A stretch of DNA of 42,091 nucleotides, from IMG/VR virus record IMGVR_UViG_3300032157_000025, positions 1-42,091 of that record. The stretch is one strand, 5' to 3'. The DNA is from a virus. Below, one piece after another: positions 15,214 to 23,625 of the stretch. The first letter of the stretch is position 1; the number at the start of each line of letters is the position of its first letter. Below the pieces are notes generated by a model. The model ran no database searches and had not been told where the DNA came from. It saw only the letters and a list, made by a program, of their open reading frames with translations. Position numbers and translations under genes: made by a program.

Positions 15214-16410
15214 TTAAGCGTTAGCGGGGTTTTCAAATCCAAGCTCAACAGCAATCTCCTTGCTGTAAAACTTCGGCCTGATGTATAGCTGCACGGTCAC
15301 CTTATTGGTGCTCAGTACATTTTGCTTCGGATCGATGACTACGCGACATCCGCTGATCTCGTCCTCGATTGTCATTTGGGCATCAATCTCTTTCTTGATC
15401 TTGCTCTGGTAGTCCTTGATCACACCAGGATCAATGCGACCATTCTCATCAACATCCAGGTCATCGAGCAGCTCCTCGGTGTAAACCTGGTTGGTGATTA
15501 CGATCGCTTTGTCAATCACCCGGCCACGGGCAATGCTGTTGTAATCATCGGATGCGGCAACAGCAGTAGGGTCGTCGTTGAAGAAGTAGCCGCTTTTGGC
15601 TGCATACTTCCGCGCGAAGATGTATCCCTTGTCGTGGATACCGTCACGCTGTGCGTCGGTCAGAACATCAATGGTTGTTGATGCACCGGTGAGATAAGCG
15701 TTGTCAATTCCCAGATCTCCATCTTTCACCCGGCCAATATTCCTTTGCACCGGTATCGCCGCGAGGCGTCCGAGAACAAGGCCCACCGCAGCGTTGTCGC
15801 TGGCGGATACGTCTGTCATCAGCGCAAGAGCCACACGATTCGCCGTGTAGAGCGTCTTGAGATCTCCCAGCAACGTTGTGTTGCCCTGGAAATCACGCGC
15901 ATCGAGGATTATTCGAACGGGCTTAAAAGCCTCTGCAAATTCATTGGCCAATGCCTGTGCCAGAGGAATGGCGTTGATCACATCGGAGTCAATCTGGTTG
16001 GTGTAGGTCGGAGTGTAACCTCCGTCCGGCACTCGCGTCACCGCGCAGATCCGGATCCGTCCACCTGCATCATTCAACAGCTTCTTCAGAATGTTGTTGG
16101 CTGTGTTACATATAGCCGCCATCAGGTTGGTCTTTGCCACTACGTTGATGTAGAGCTCCGGACCATCACCATTCTTGTAGAAGTCGGCAATGCACTTGTG
16201 AACATTGGTCGTGTTGGTGGTGTCATAGGAAGACGTGAACCCCAAGTCCTCGGCCTCCTTCAGGCTCTTGATCAGGACAGTTGTTCCTAGTGTGGCATAG
16301 CCACCCGTGGTAACACCTGTCATCAGCAAGCCTGCGACACCATCTTCTGTTGCCTCAATCTGCCCAAGCTGATTGTTGAGCAGAGTGATTTCTACCTTTG
16401 GTAAACCCAT
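15214..16410 (-). CDS. Contractile tail sheath protein (DUF2586-like)
   Basis: This 398-residue protein has an N-terminal GLPKVEITLLNNQLGQI, a repeated Gly-rich AGLLMTGVTTGGYATLGT, and the C-terminal VTVQLYIRPKFYSKEIAVEL strand of sheath proteins. The C-terminal beta hairpin is the part that hooks neighbouring sheath subunits. The position directly before the tube gene is diagnostic. The phage is therefore a myovirus with a contractile tail, like Mu. Confidence 0.85.
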   Translation of the reverse strand: MGLPKVEITLLNNQLGQIEATEDGVAGLLMTGVTTGGYATLGTTVLIKSLKEAEDLGFTSSYDTTNTTNVHKCIADFYKNGDGPELYINVVAKTNLMAAICNTANNILKKLLNDAGGRIRICAVTRVPDGGYTPTYTNQIDSDVINAIPLAQALANEFAEAFKPVRIILDARDFQGNTTLLGDLKTLYTANRVALALMTDVSASDNAAVGLVLGRLAAIPVQRNIGRVKDGDLGIDNAYLTGASTTIDVLTDAQRDGIHDKGYIFARKYAAKSGYFFNDDPTAVAASDDYNSIARGRVIDKAIVITNQVYTEELLDDLDVDENGRIDPGVIKDYQSKIKKEIDAQMTIEDEISGCRVVIDPKQNVLSTNKVTVQLYIRPKFYSKEIAVELGFENPANA

Positions 16411-16416
16411 GGGCGA

Positions 16417-16752
16417 TTATTTTTTGCCGTTCTTTTTTGCTTTCTTTTTCGCCGGTTCTTCAACTCCTTCTCCTTCCGGCTCTGCGGTTACTTCGCCGTC
16501 TGGCTCAGGTTGCGCACCTTCCTCTTCTTGTTCCTCATCCTCTGATCCTTCATCAACAGACAACTCAACAGGAACAATGACGTCCTTCCGTCTTACCATT
16601 TGCAGTGTTGTCTTTTCATCAATCTTTCTCTGATGATCTGCTGCCTCATGATGGTTGGCCTGCAAAAACACCTGGCCATCGGTGCTGATATACAATACTT
16701 CCTCGTTGGGATAAGATTTGAAGTACTGCTTCGCGAGTTCTTTTACGTCCAT
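16417..16752 (-). CDS. Acidic small late protein of unknown function
   Basis: The 111-residue protein has a folded-looking N-terminal half (KELAKQYFKSYPNEEVLYIS, a strand-rich segment found in phage late operons). It then has a very acidic stretch (DEGSEDEEQEEEGAQPEPDG) and a basic Lys tail (KKKAKKNGKK). It starts 10 nt inside the spanin-like gene and precedes the sheath. Mu-like phages often have a small acidic protein here, but no specific function is recognised. Confidence 0.5.
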   Translation of the reverse strand: MDVKELAKQYFKSYPNEEVLYISTDGQVFLQANHHEAADHQRKIDEKTTLQMVRRKDVIVPVELSVDEGSEDEEQEEEGAQPEPDGEVTAEPEGEGVEEPAKKKAKKNGKK

Positions 16753-17255
16753 GGTAATGATGGTTTAAAGTATTTGACGGCAGCGTAACCAAGAAGGAGA
16801 CCGACGACGATCCCGCTGATCCAGCGGCAAGCAATGTCGATGCGCCTGGTCTTGTATTCCGTCTGCACAATTGTTTCCTGTTTCTTTTCGTGCTTCAGCC
16901 TGAAGATCTCCTTGTCCATCACCTGGACGGTTTTGCTTAGACTGTCGCAATAGCACTTGGCGGTTACCTTGCCCTTTTCAGATTTCATCTTCAGAGTCGC
17001 CCGCCCCGATTTGGTTGTCTCCTCTTGATACCAGAGATCCTCTTCGACTGGCCACGAAATATTCCCTGCTGTCCCGACATTCAATGTGTTTTCTGTTGAG
17101 TCCGCAGGAGCGGTTACTGCCACATTGCGAGGAATTTCCTTCACATAGGTGCTGTCTGTTACTTCAGTGATGACAGAAGGCACAGTCTTGCGACTGCAAC
17201 CGACTGCCACCAGCAGAAGCACCATCAAACCAGCGCTTGAGAAGAAGTTCTTCAT
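16743..17255 (-). CDS. Putative unimolecular spanin (lipoprotein with C-terminal membrane segment)
   Basis: The 170-residue product has a lipobox with Cys at residue 20 (VAVGCS), a long periplasmic part with a basic and coiled region (residues 85-140), and a single hydrophobic helix near residues 145-163 (SGIVVGLLLGYAAVKYF). An outer-membrane lipid anchor at one end and an inner-membrane helix at the other is the architecture of u-spanins such as T1 gp11, which fuse the two membranes in the last step of lysis. It overlaps its neighbours by 4 and 10 nt and lies in the lysis group. A plain lipoprotein is the alternative. Confidence 0.6.
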   Translation of the reverse strand: MKNFFSSAGLMVLLLVAVGCSRKTVPSVITEVTDSTYVKEIPRNVAVTAPADSTENTLNVGTAGNISWPVEEDLWYQEETTKSGRATLKMKSEKGKVTAKCYCDSLSKTVQVMDKEIFRLKHEKKQETIVQTEYKTRRIDIACRWISGIVVGLLLGYAAVKYFKPSLPWT

Positions 17256-17680
17256 TCAGTTCGGGTTGTTACTTTCAATTCAAATTCAATCGGCAGAAGA
17301 TCCACCAGCTCCTGGAGAGCTTCGCTTGATCGAATGATATCGGGGACACCGTCACCATTCAGATCTTTGTGCTCCTTGCCCACACCCACGCAGCCTTTAA
17401 GGCCGGAGACGTAGCTGATCCGGTGTATTAGGATACCGGAGCGGCCAGGAACATCATGGATTCGGAAATGCCAATAAGGTCTTGCTTTCCTTCCACGTGG
17501 ATCATTCTCAGGTATGGGTGCTTCCTTGGTTACTCTGTAGGTGCCGTCAGGGAAGCAAGAGATCCCGCGCTTGTTGTCTTTCCATGGGAGCTCCATGGTT
17601 TTGCAGATCATAGAACCATTGACGAAAAGACTTCCGAGCGTTTCAGTTGGGAGCTTCAGTCGAATGATTTCTACGGTCAT
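17252..17680 (-). CDS. DUF5675 protein, candidate lysis enzyme
   Basis: This 142-residue protein matches the DUF5675 pattern: an N-terminal MxVEIIRLKLP-like strand, KTMELPWKDNKRGISCFPDG, and the conserved ILIHRISYVSGLKGCVGVG. The His and Cys of the last motif are arranged much like the H...GC motif of L,D-transpeptidases, which suggests a peptidoglycan-linked activity. It lies between a holin-like gene and the spanin-like gene, where an endolysin is expected, and no classical endolysin is present in the window. Enzyme activity is inference. Confidence 0.6.
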   Translation of the reverse strand: MTVEIIRLKLPTETLGSLFVNGSMICKTMELPWKDNKRGISCFPDGTYRVTKEAPIPENDPRGRKARPYWHFRIHDVPGRSGILIHRISYVSGLKGCVGVGKEHKDLNGDGVPDIIRSSEALQELVDLLPIEFELKVTTRTE

Positions 17681-17916
17681 AGGCGAAATAGTCGTTCAAT
17701 TAAAATGGCAATGATCGCTGAACCGAATCCGGCAATACTGCCCCACATTCTGCTTTTGGTTTCGAGTGAATTCACTTTGAGCGCCATTTGTTGCTCACGC
17801 TCATTGATCTGCTCGATCGTCTTTTCAATCGCCTCTACTTTGGCGTGCATCAGGATGAGCAGCTCGCGCTGACTCAACCGGTTCAGGTCGATTAGTTCCT
17901 CTTTCTTTTCGGCCAT
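17677..17916 (-). CDS. Small membrane protein, holin-like (XhlA-like layout)
   Basis: The 79-residue protein has a charged helical N-terminal part (residues 1-50, likely coiled coil: IEKTIEQINEREQQMALKVN). A single C-terminal membrane segment (GSIAGFGSAIIAILIERLF) follows. This is the layout of XhlA-type hemolysin/holin-like proteins. It starts the lysis group, overlapping the DUF5675 gene by 4 nt. It is the better-placed of two holin candidates in the window. Confidence 0.5.
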   Translation of the reverse strand: MAEKKEELIDLNRLSQRELLILMHAKVEAIEKTIEQINEREQQMALKVNSLETKSRMWGSIAGFGSAIIAILIERLFRL

Positions 17917-17927
17917 TCATGTGCGGT

Positions 17928-17965
17928 AAAAAAGGGTGATGACAACCACTACAGAAGCACCACCC
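17928..17965 (-). terminator. Intrinsic terminator downstream of the major capsid gene
   Basis: On the minus strand GGGTGGTG (17965 to 17958) pairs with CATCACCC (17941 to 17934), one G-U wobble included. The stem is followed by TTTTTT (17933 to 17928). This is a standard intrinsic terminator placed 35 nt after the capsid stop, separating the capsid transcript from the lysis and tail operon. Partial read-through is possible, because no clear separate promoter is seen for the genes that follow. Confidence 0.65.
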
Positions 17966-17999
17966 CGCTCGTTAACTTGGATTGAGAGACTTTCTTTTC

Positions 18000-19076
18000 T
18001 TAGTTGTCTTCGACCAGGGCAGCCACACCGATTTCGCTCAATCGGCTCATGGTTCCACCTCCGCGCAGACCGGCGTTCATTCCGATGCCACCTGCGTATT
18101 CACCGCGAGGCGCAGGATCCATCCACACCTGGACATCGCCCTTGATGTGGCGTACCATCCTGGTGTGATAGAAAATGCCAGCCACGTTGTCCGTGGTAGC
18201 CGTTGCGGCTCCGATGGCTTTCTTCACTGGCGTAGCAGCTTCGGTATACACCTGAGTCTTGCTGCGCATGAAGACGTCGAAGGAAAATATTTTTGCCAAG
18301 GCTCCTTTGGCGAGGAGCTCATTGTTCTTGTCGGTCCCCTGGCCGTAGGCCTTGTGGATCGCAAGGATGTCTTCATACATCGTCGGAGGAACAACCACCC
18401 GACGACCCTCCATCGGAATGTTCAGGGTGTTGAACAGTGTGAATGCCCACAGGAAGTCTGCTTCAATGGCAACCTTTCTTGTGCCGGTCGCGCCGGGAGC
18501 GGTTGCCGCGCGCGTTCCTGCGCCGGTGGTCTGACGGAGAAAAGCGCCCAGGGTAGGGCTCCATCCGTAAAGGATCCTCTCCGCCAACTGACGGTCGAGA
18601 GACTTCAAATGCTTGTCAAGCTTGGCTGCTCTCTTATCGTAGCTCACCAGCAACTGGTTATTGTAAGTAACCATCGTGGGCTTCGTTACAAGCAGGTCCG
18701 CGCCGTATTCCTTCTTCTTATCCTCTTCGATAGAGATCGGCAACGGCAGTTGTGTAGGATTAACAACAACCTCTGCTTCACCGTCTTCATCGTGAGGTAT
18801 CTCAATGGTCTCGCAATCAATCGCCGCCTGATCCTGTTGAGTCCCCGCATAAAACGAGTTATCCGGAAAGAGCTTCTTTTGCAGGTCGGACGAAAAGAGT
18901 TTTTTCAGTACCTCGGCTCGTGCGCCGACAAAAGCGTCCTTACCAGGAATAAACTGGTAAGCAAACAATACGACGGCAATGAATAGGGCCAAACCAGGTC
19001 CGAAGAATGCGAAGAGCACTGCGGCAAGGATGAAGATCATCACCAGGTTATAGAAGAAATTTAAAAGCTGTTTCAT
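18000..19076 (-). CDS. Major capsid protein with hydrophobic N-terminus
   Basis: The preferred start is the ATG at 19076 (358 residues). The central and C-terminal parts read as an HK97-type capsid protein: PTMVTYNNQLLVSYDKRAAK, AERILYGWSP, RRVVVPPTMYEDIL, and a late IFYHTRMVRHIKGD strand. The first ~50 residues are very hydrophobic with two segments (LVMIFILAAVLFAFF and LALFIAVVLFAYQF), unusual for a capsid subunit. They could be a membrane-targeting or scaffolding delta domain that the adjacent prohead protease removes. It follows the protease/scaffold and a small head protein, as expected. Confidence 0.75.
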   Translation of the reverse strand: MKQLLNFFYNLVMIFILAAVLFAFFGPGLALFIAVVLFAYQFIPGKDAFVGARAEVLKKLFSSDLQKKLFPDNSFYAGTQQDQAAIDCETIEIPHDEDGEAEVVVNPTQLPLPISIEEDKKKEYGADLLVTKPTMVTYNNQLLVSYDKRAAKLDKHLKSLDRQLAERILYGWSPTLGAFLRQTTGAGTRAATAPGATGTRKVAIEADFLWAFTLFNTLNIPMEGRRVVVPPTMYEDILAIHKAYGQGTDKNNELLAKGALAKIFSFDVFMRSKTQVYTEAATPVKKAIGAATATTDNVAGIFYHTRMVRHIKGDVQVWMDPAPRGEYAGGIGMNAGLRGGGTMSRLSEIGVAALVEDN

Positions 19077-19104
19077 GTTCAGTTTGTTCCTCGTTTTTTG
19101 CCCT

Positions 19105-19446
19105 TTAGTCAATTTGCACTACTGCGCCAGCCGGTACGAACAGTGATCCGTCATAGACAAACTCCTGTGTCTTGGTCTTGGTCGCGACTCCGACGATTGC
19201 GGGTGCATCGATGCCGGTTCCGAGTGTTAAGTCGTCGGCGTTGTTCGTTGCAGGGACCTTGATCAGGAGTCGTGCTCCTTTGCGCACCTGCGAGTCAATC
19301 GTCAGGTTCAAAGTGGTATCACCCGTCAGGATGGCGAAGTTCAAAATCGTCATCATGTTTTTGACGGTCACAGCCTGGACAGCGGCATAAGCCAGGTCTT
19401 GCTTGTCGGCCTCGCCTTGAGGCCAGTTGATTTTTTCTATTTCCAT
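19105..19446 (-). CDS. Small head protein (decoration-like)
   Basis: This 113-residue beta-rich protein lies between scaffold/protease and capsid genes, the position of lambda gpD-type decoration proteins. The central segment ILTGDTTLNLTIDSQVRKGA and the FVYDGSLFVPAGAVVQ end suggest a compact beta fold. The sequence is not recognised beyond this. It ends 28 nt before the preferred capsid start. Confidence 0.45.
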   Translation of the reverse strand: MEIEKINWPQGEADKQDLAYAAVQAVTVKNMMTILNFAILTGDTTLNLTIDSQVRKGARLLIKVPATNNADDLTLGTGIDAPAIVGVATKTKTQEFVYDGSLFVPAGAVVQID

Positions 19447-19453
19447 ATCCGGT

Positions 19454-20626
19454 TTACGCTACAAGTTTTTTGACTTCTTCCTCAGTCGGTTTGATGCCAT
19501 ACTGAGCTTCGAAAAGTTTCGAGAACTCAGCAACGTTCTCCTTTGCCAGCTTCAGCAAGCCTGCTGAATCCTTCGCCTGCCAGTCGTCATACGACCAGCT
19601 CTTGCGATCCTCGGCAACGGAAGAAGATCCTCCTTTTAATGCCGTAAGAATATCGTTCACGCTGGGCGCCGGCGTGGGCTTAATCTCTGCGGCAACGGGC
19701 GGCAGCAGATCCATCGCAGCCTTGATGTCAAACTCTGCCACTTTTTTGATGGCGGCCAGCTGACCTTCTTCCTTCATACCTCTTGCCTTGGCAAGTTCCA
19801 TGACGGCTTCAACCAACTTGGCTTTCTCATCGCCCTTCGGCAGTTCGCCCGCCGGAGCTGCATTCGAAGCATCAGGTTTGGGGGCCGGAGGAGCTGTGTT
19901 CGCATCAGCTTTTGCCTTCATGGCCTTGAGTGCAGTTTGTATTTCTGCCTCAGTTGCATCGGCCTTTAGGCCCAGCAACGCGATGAGTTCTTGTTTATTC
20001 ATCTCGGTTTCTGTTGTGTTCAATTGTTGGGAGTAGTGAGCTGCCATTTCCATGTAGGAGGCGTTCTCTTTTTCAAGCGGGACAACCTTGCCGTCAACGA
20101 TCTCATCAATCAATCCTTCCTTTAAGGCTTGCTCGGCGGTGAACCAGGTGTCTTTACCTTCGGCCATCCAATTCTCCAGGATGTACTTTGTATCACGCTT
20201 ACTTCGTTTCGCGTAGATGTCGGCCATTGTCTTGTTCAACGATTCGAGTAGATCTGCGTAGTCGCGGATCTGCGTTGCTGATCCGAATGCGCCTCCATGA
20301 CCTTGATGGACCATTAACCGCCCACCTTTTACCATCTTTCTTTTGTGAGCGCCCTGCAGAACGACACTGGCCATCGATGCGGCCATTCCCTCCACGCAAG
20401 CTTCAATGATGATATCTTCACCACCCATCTGACTCATAATGGCGATGCCTTCGAAGATGGAGCCGCCCGGAGAGTTGATCTTGAGATTTACTTTCTCATA
20501 GCCTTGCGATTTTGCTGAAGCGATTGCTTTGTAAACGTCCTCCGCACGAACACGTCCCCACTCGCTGATGCTTCCATACATCAGGATGTCTGTTTCCTTG
20601 GATGATTTTGCGCGGAGTTCAAACAT
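19454..20626 (-). CDS. Prohead protease (ClpP-like) fused to scaffold
   Basis: The ATG at 20626 gives 390 residues; a TTG 48 nt upstream is less likely. Residues 1-180 form a ClpP/S49-like serine protease: INSPGGSIFEG (oxyanion region), then GMAASMAS with nucleophile Ser84, then LMVHQGHGG with His107. The remainder is a helical, Pro/Ala-rich scaffold. An in-frame ATG at 20002 (MNKQELIALLG) could give a scaffold-only protein of 182 residues, as in lambda gpC/Nu3. The protease matures the prohead and may trim the capsid N-terminus. The gene is transcribed away from the terminase genes from a shared intergenic region. Confidence 0.85.
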   Translation of the reverse strand: MFELRAKSSKETDILMYGSISEWGRVRAEDVYKAIASAKSQGYEKVNLKINSPGGSIFEGIAIMSQMGGEDIIIEACVEGMAASMASVVLQGAHKRKMVKGGRLMVHQGHGGAFGSATQIRDYADLLESLNKTMADIYAKRSKRDTKYILENWMAEGKDTWFTAEQALKEGLIDEIVDGKVVPLEKENASYMEMAAHYSQQLNTTETEMNKQELIALLGLKADATEAEIQTALKAMKAKADANTAPPAPKPDASNAAPAGELPKGDEKAKLVEAVMELAKARGMKEEGQLAAIKKVAEFDIKAAMDLLPPVAAEIKPTPAPSVNDILTALKGGSSSVAEDRKSWSYDDWQAKDSAGLLKLAKENVAEFSKLFEAQYGIKPTEEEVKKLVA

Positions 20627-20808
20627 TACTTTACATTTGTCTTTCTGCGGTTGTTCGCGTAATAGTTGATTCAAAAATCAAATCCTTTTACAGCGCTCGC
20701 AAACGATAGTTCACACTCTGTCCATTCTCTAAACCATGTTGTGTTTTACAAATCACGGCGCGTGAACTTCGCCTTTATAACCCTACCGATTCATTCCATT
20801 TTTGCTTC
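20627..20808. promoter_or_regulatory. Divergent late regulatory region
   Basis: This gene-free stretch separates the minus-strand head/tail operon from the plus-strand terminase/portal operon, so at least two late promoters should lie here. A 7-nt inverted repeat AGTTCAC (20708-20714) and GTGAACT (20762-20768) spans the centre and may bind a late activator. An AT-rich TTTATAAC follows at about 20773. No perfect TAnnTTTG box is seen in either direction, consistent with activator-dependent late transcription as in Mu. Confidence 0.45.
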
Positions 20809-21276
20809 ATGGCTACCGACAAAAAGAGCGCAGCGCAGGAGTTGTATAATGCCGGATGGGATCAAAAGAAGATCGCCTCCATTCTGGAGCTGAGCGAACA
20901 GACCATTTCAAGTTGGAAACAGAAGCATCGGTGGGAGGAAAAGCGAGCCACAAAAAACATGGCTCGTGAGGTCGCTGAGGATCGCGTGTGGCGATTGATC
21001 AACTATCAATTGAAAGTACTCGACCTTCAGGTTGATGAAAAGGAGGATGCGTTTGCCAAAAGCAAGTCGGATAAATTAACGCCGCTCGACAAAGGCGATA
21101 TTGATGCACTGCAAAAACTTTGGACAACTGTTAAGACAAAGCAGTTGGACTGGTCGGTCCTGGTGAACAACTCCAAGGATCTCGTTGGCTTCGTTTCGGA
21201 GCGAGATCTCGACCTCGCGAAAAAGTTACTTGATCACGTCGATGACTACCTGAACTTTAAAAGGAAGAATCTCTAA
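20809..21276 (+). CDS. Terminase small subunit
   Basis: This 155-residue protein begins with a helix-turn-helix (AQELYNAGWDQKKIASILEL, then SEQTISSWKQKHRW). A helical oligomerisation region follows. This is the usual layout of small terminases that recognise the packaging site (Mu gp27 position). The stop and the large subunit start overlap by one nucleotide at 21276 (TAATG). As in Mu, packaging would start near the phage end nearest the repressor. Confidence 0.75.
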   Translation: MATDKKSAAQELYNAGWDQKKIASILELSEQTISSWKQKHRWEEKRATKNMAREVAEDRVWRLINYQLKVLDLQVDEKEDAFAKSKSDKLTPLDKGDIDALQKLWTTVKTKQLDWSVLVNNSKDLVGFVSERDLDLAKKLLDHVDDYLNFKRKNL

Positions 21277-22898
21277 TGCTGATCAAAGTCGGACCAGAAG
21301 AAAAAGCTTACAAGGCTTGGAACGAGCTGAGGCTTCGTATTGCCACAGCCACGGCACCCATCGAAACCGATGTAACTGAAACCGCATCTCAACGTGAGAC
21401 CAGGATTAAGCATTTACTGGATCCAAAAAATTTCCCTGAAGCCTGCCGCTATTATTTTCCACATTATATCGATGCCGACTTTGCATGGTTTCACAAACGT
21501 GCAGCGAAGGAAATTCTAACGCACGATGATATCATGGCGGCGCTTGAATGGCCGCGCGAACACGCGAAGTCCGTTGTCGTTGATGTTTTCATTCCGATGA
21601 TGTTGAAAGCTTCCGGCAAACTCTCCGGAATGCTGCTCGCCAGCGAGACCGACTCAAAGGCCGCTGTGCTGCTCGGAGATCTTCAGGCAGAGTTCATGGA
21701 GAACCGACGCTTCATTTCCGACTTCGGCGAACAACGTACGATCGGCAACTGGACGGAAGGCCACTTCACTACAACGGATGGCACCGGCTTCTGGTCCTTT
21801 GGACTTGGACAGAATCCCGCCGGTGTGCGTAAAGCAGCCAAGCGTCCGAACTATGCCGTCGTAGATGATGCAGCGAACCGCAGGCGTTCCAAAAATCAGG
21901 ACCGGATCAAAGCAGATGTCGATTGGGTGCTTGGCGATTTCATGGGCTGTCTCGCTATTAAGGCGAGTCGCCTGGTGTTTGCCAACAACAGGACCTGCAA
22001 AGACGACTTGATGGCTCACCTGGTTGGTGACGTGAATGAAGGAGATCCGATTCGCGAAGGACTTGTTCATATCAAAGCCTTCGCCACCGAAGATCCGCGA
22101 ACTCACAAAATGTTGAGCATTGAAGACGGAGGTGTTCCTTCGTGGTGTGAGCGATACTCGGTTAAGGAACTGGAACGGCGAATGAAGAAGATGGGGTATC
22201 GCAATGCAATGCGAAACTTCTATCATATCGATATCAAGGATGGCGACATCTTCCAGGAAGAGCACTTACCATGGATGCCTCCGCTTCAACTCGACCGCTA
22301 TGATTCGTTGATTACCTACAACGACCCCAGCTACAAAGATACTGGCGACACCAAGTCAATTGTTTTGATTGGCCGCACCGGAAACTACTATGACATTCTT
22401 TGGGCGTGGGTTAGGCAGGCCAGTCGTGGAGCAATGGTGAAAGCTCACTACCTGATCAACGATATCCTCACGGGTAAGCAGGTTCATCCTGGAATACCGC
22501 GAGGAAAGATCGATGTCGTATGTCCGCACTACGTGGAAGCCTCATTTATCCAGGAGGATCTCTACATGCAAGAGTATCGCACCGAAGGAGATCGCAGAGG
22601 TCGGACGCAATTGCGCATCCGTGCAGATAAGCGAGCCAAGCCAGACAAGGCTGGACGCATTGAAGATCTTTCGCCGATCGCCGAGAGCGGTTGTCTTCGT
22701 TTCAACAAGCGCCTGCAAAAGGATCCCGACATGATCACCCTGCGTGATCAGTTTCTAAGTTTTCCGAATGGTCATGATGACGGACCTGACTCTGTCGAAG
22801 GCGGCATCCATCTTCTTAATAAAAGGCACAAACCTCATGGACAACAACGAAGGGCCAGAGCCGGCAAGTACAGTCGGCAAACCGACAGAGTGGGATAA
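21276..22898 (+). CDS. Terminase large subunit (Mu gp28-like)
   Basis: This 540-residue packaging motor has an N-terminal ATPase with a degenerate Walker A (PREHAKSV, residues 93-100) and Walker B (YAVVDDA, about 194-200). The C-terminal RNase H-like nuclease shows the first acidic residue in TYNDPSYKDTGDTKS (Asp351) and a late GHDDGPDSVEGG. The EHAKS form of Walker A is typical of the Mu-type terminases. The last 62 nt overlap a small gene in another frame. Confidence 0.85.
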   Translation: MLIKVGPEEKAYKAWNELRLRIATATAPIETDVTETASQRETRIKHLLDPKNFPEACRYYFPHYIDADFAWFHKRAAKEILTHDDIMAALEWPREHAKSVVVDVFIPMMLKASGKLSGMLLASETDSKAAVLLGDLQAEFMENRRFISDFGEQRTIGNWTEGHFTTTDGTGFWSFGLGQNPAGVRKAAKRPNYAVVDDAANRRRSKNQDRIKADVDWVLGDFMGCLAIKASRLVFANNRTCKDDLMAHLVGDVNEGDPIREGLVHIKAFATEDPRTHKMLSIEDGGVPSWCERYSVKELERRMKKMGYRNAMRNFYHIDIKDGDIFQEEHLPWMPPLQLDRYDSLITYNDPSYKDTGDTKSIVLIGRTGNYYDILWAWVRQASRGAMVKAHYLINDILTGKQVHPGIPRGKIDVVCPHYVEASFIQEDLYMQEYRTEGDRRGRTQLRIRADKRAKPDKAGRIEDLSPIAESGCLRFNKRLQKDPDMITLRDQFLSFPNGHDDGPDSVEGGIHLLNKRHKPHGQQRRARAGKYSRQTDRVG

Positions 22899-23046
22899 GA
22901 AATTTTTTGATCTGATCCACTTTATCTCTTTTCATCGTGAGCAGAAACGGACCTTGTTGTTCTATGGAAACAATTTGGAAAAGTACTGTCCACGCTGTGG
23001 CGATTTCCACCATGAGTTAGCTGTCTTCAACTTTTACAACAACTAA
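22837..23046 (+). CDS. Small zinc-finger-like protein
   Basis: The preferred ATG at 22837 gives 69 residues. The C-terminal half has CPRCGDFHH, a single CxxC with nearby His residues that could bind zinc. A basic/aromatic segment (FHREQKRTLLFYGNN) precedes it. The start lies within the terminase gene and the stop 3 nt before the gp36-like gene, so it is part of the operon. Mu has a small zinc protein, Com, but no direct relation can be claimed. Confidence 0.5.
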   Translation: MDNNEGPEPASTVGKPTEWDKKFFDLIHFISFHREQKRTLLFYGNNLEKYCPRCGDFHHELAVFNFYNN

Positions 23047-23049
23047 CCA

Positions 23050-23523
23050 ATGAGCGCTTTCATCAGCAAGGACGATTACAAGTATCAGATCCGAACCTAT
23101 CGGCTCGATCAGATCCTCGAATCTGTGGATGAGGATGAAGACCTGATCCTGGATACAGCCGAGAACGAGGCAATCTCTGTGCTCCGCGATTCCCTTGCTC
23201 CAAAATATGATGTCGACCTGATCTTCGGTCAGACCGGAAGCAGCCGCCACAAGACCATTTTGCGGTGGGCGAAGGTCCTCGTCCTCTATTATATATACGA
23301 GCGGATACCTGATGAAATGGTACCGGAGCGGGTAGTCAAAAACTACGATTACGTACTGGAGCGGCTTGAGGCCATCGAGAAGGGCGAGGCCAATCTGGAC
23401 GGACTTCCTGTTAAAACAGAGGAAACTGAGGGCGGCGAAGTGAAGCCCATTACCCGGAGACGATGGGGGTCAGTTCCAAAAAGGGCAAATGATGCCTCCA
23501 ACAACCTCGACAAAAGATGGTAA
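23050..23523 (+). CDS. Head-tail connector-type protein (Mu gp36 / DUF1320-like)
   Basis: This 157-residue protein has FISKDDYKYQIRTYRLDQIL at the N-terminus. A helical DTAENEAISVLRDSLAPKYD, in which the polypeptide passes a YD pair, and a KTILRWAKVLVLYYIYERIP helix match the DUF1320/gp36 pattern. These form part of the neck that joins head and tail. The C-terminal ~35 residues are Lys/Arg-rich and probably disordered. It is separated from the portal gene by 102 nt. Confidence 0.65.
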   Translation: MSAFISKDDYKYQIRTYRLDQILESVDEDEDLILDTAENEAISVLRDSLAPKYDVDLIFGQTGSSRHKTILRWAKVLVLYYIYERIPDEMVPERVVKNYDYVLERLEAIEKGEANLDGLPVKTEETEGGEVKPITRRRWGSVPKRANDASNNLDKRW

Positions 23524-23532
23524 AGGAGCCTA

Positions 23533-23552
23533 TTTCTAACGCTTTCTAACGC
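23533..23552 (+). repeat. Tandem 10-nt repeat TTTCTAACGC x2
   Basis: Two perfect, adjacent copies of TTTCTAACGC lie in the 102-nt gap between the gp36-like and portal genes. A short hairpin (GCCC / GGGC) follows near 23580. The gap holds no gene. A regulatory role is possible but unsupported. Confidence 0.4.
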
Positions 23553-23625
23553 TATTTCAGGCAATGTGCGGCCAAGTGCCCCACCTGGGCCTGAGATCGA
23601 TGAAATAAACCGACTTTTTTAACCT

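Noticed and set aside
18000-18986. Long plus-strand open frame opposite the capsid gene
   Set aside because: The capsid reading has family motifs and correct synteny. The plus frame reads as a low-meaning Arg/His/Gly-rich shadow.
21654-22265. Long open frame on the minus strand inside the terminase gene
   Set aside because: It is antisense to a clearly coding terminase gene with motifs. No recognisable domain or sensible start context is seen.
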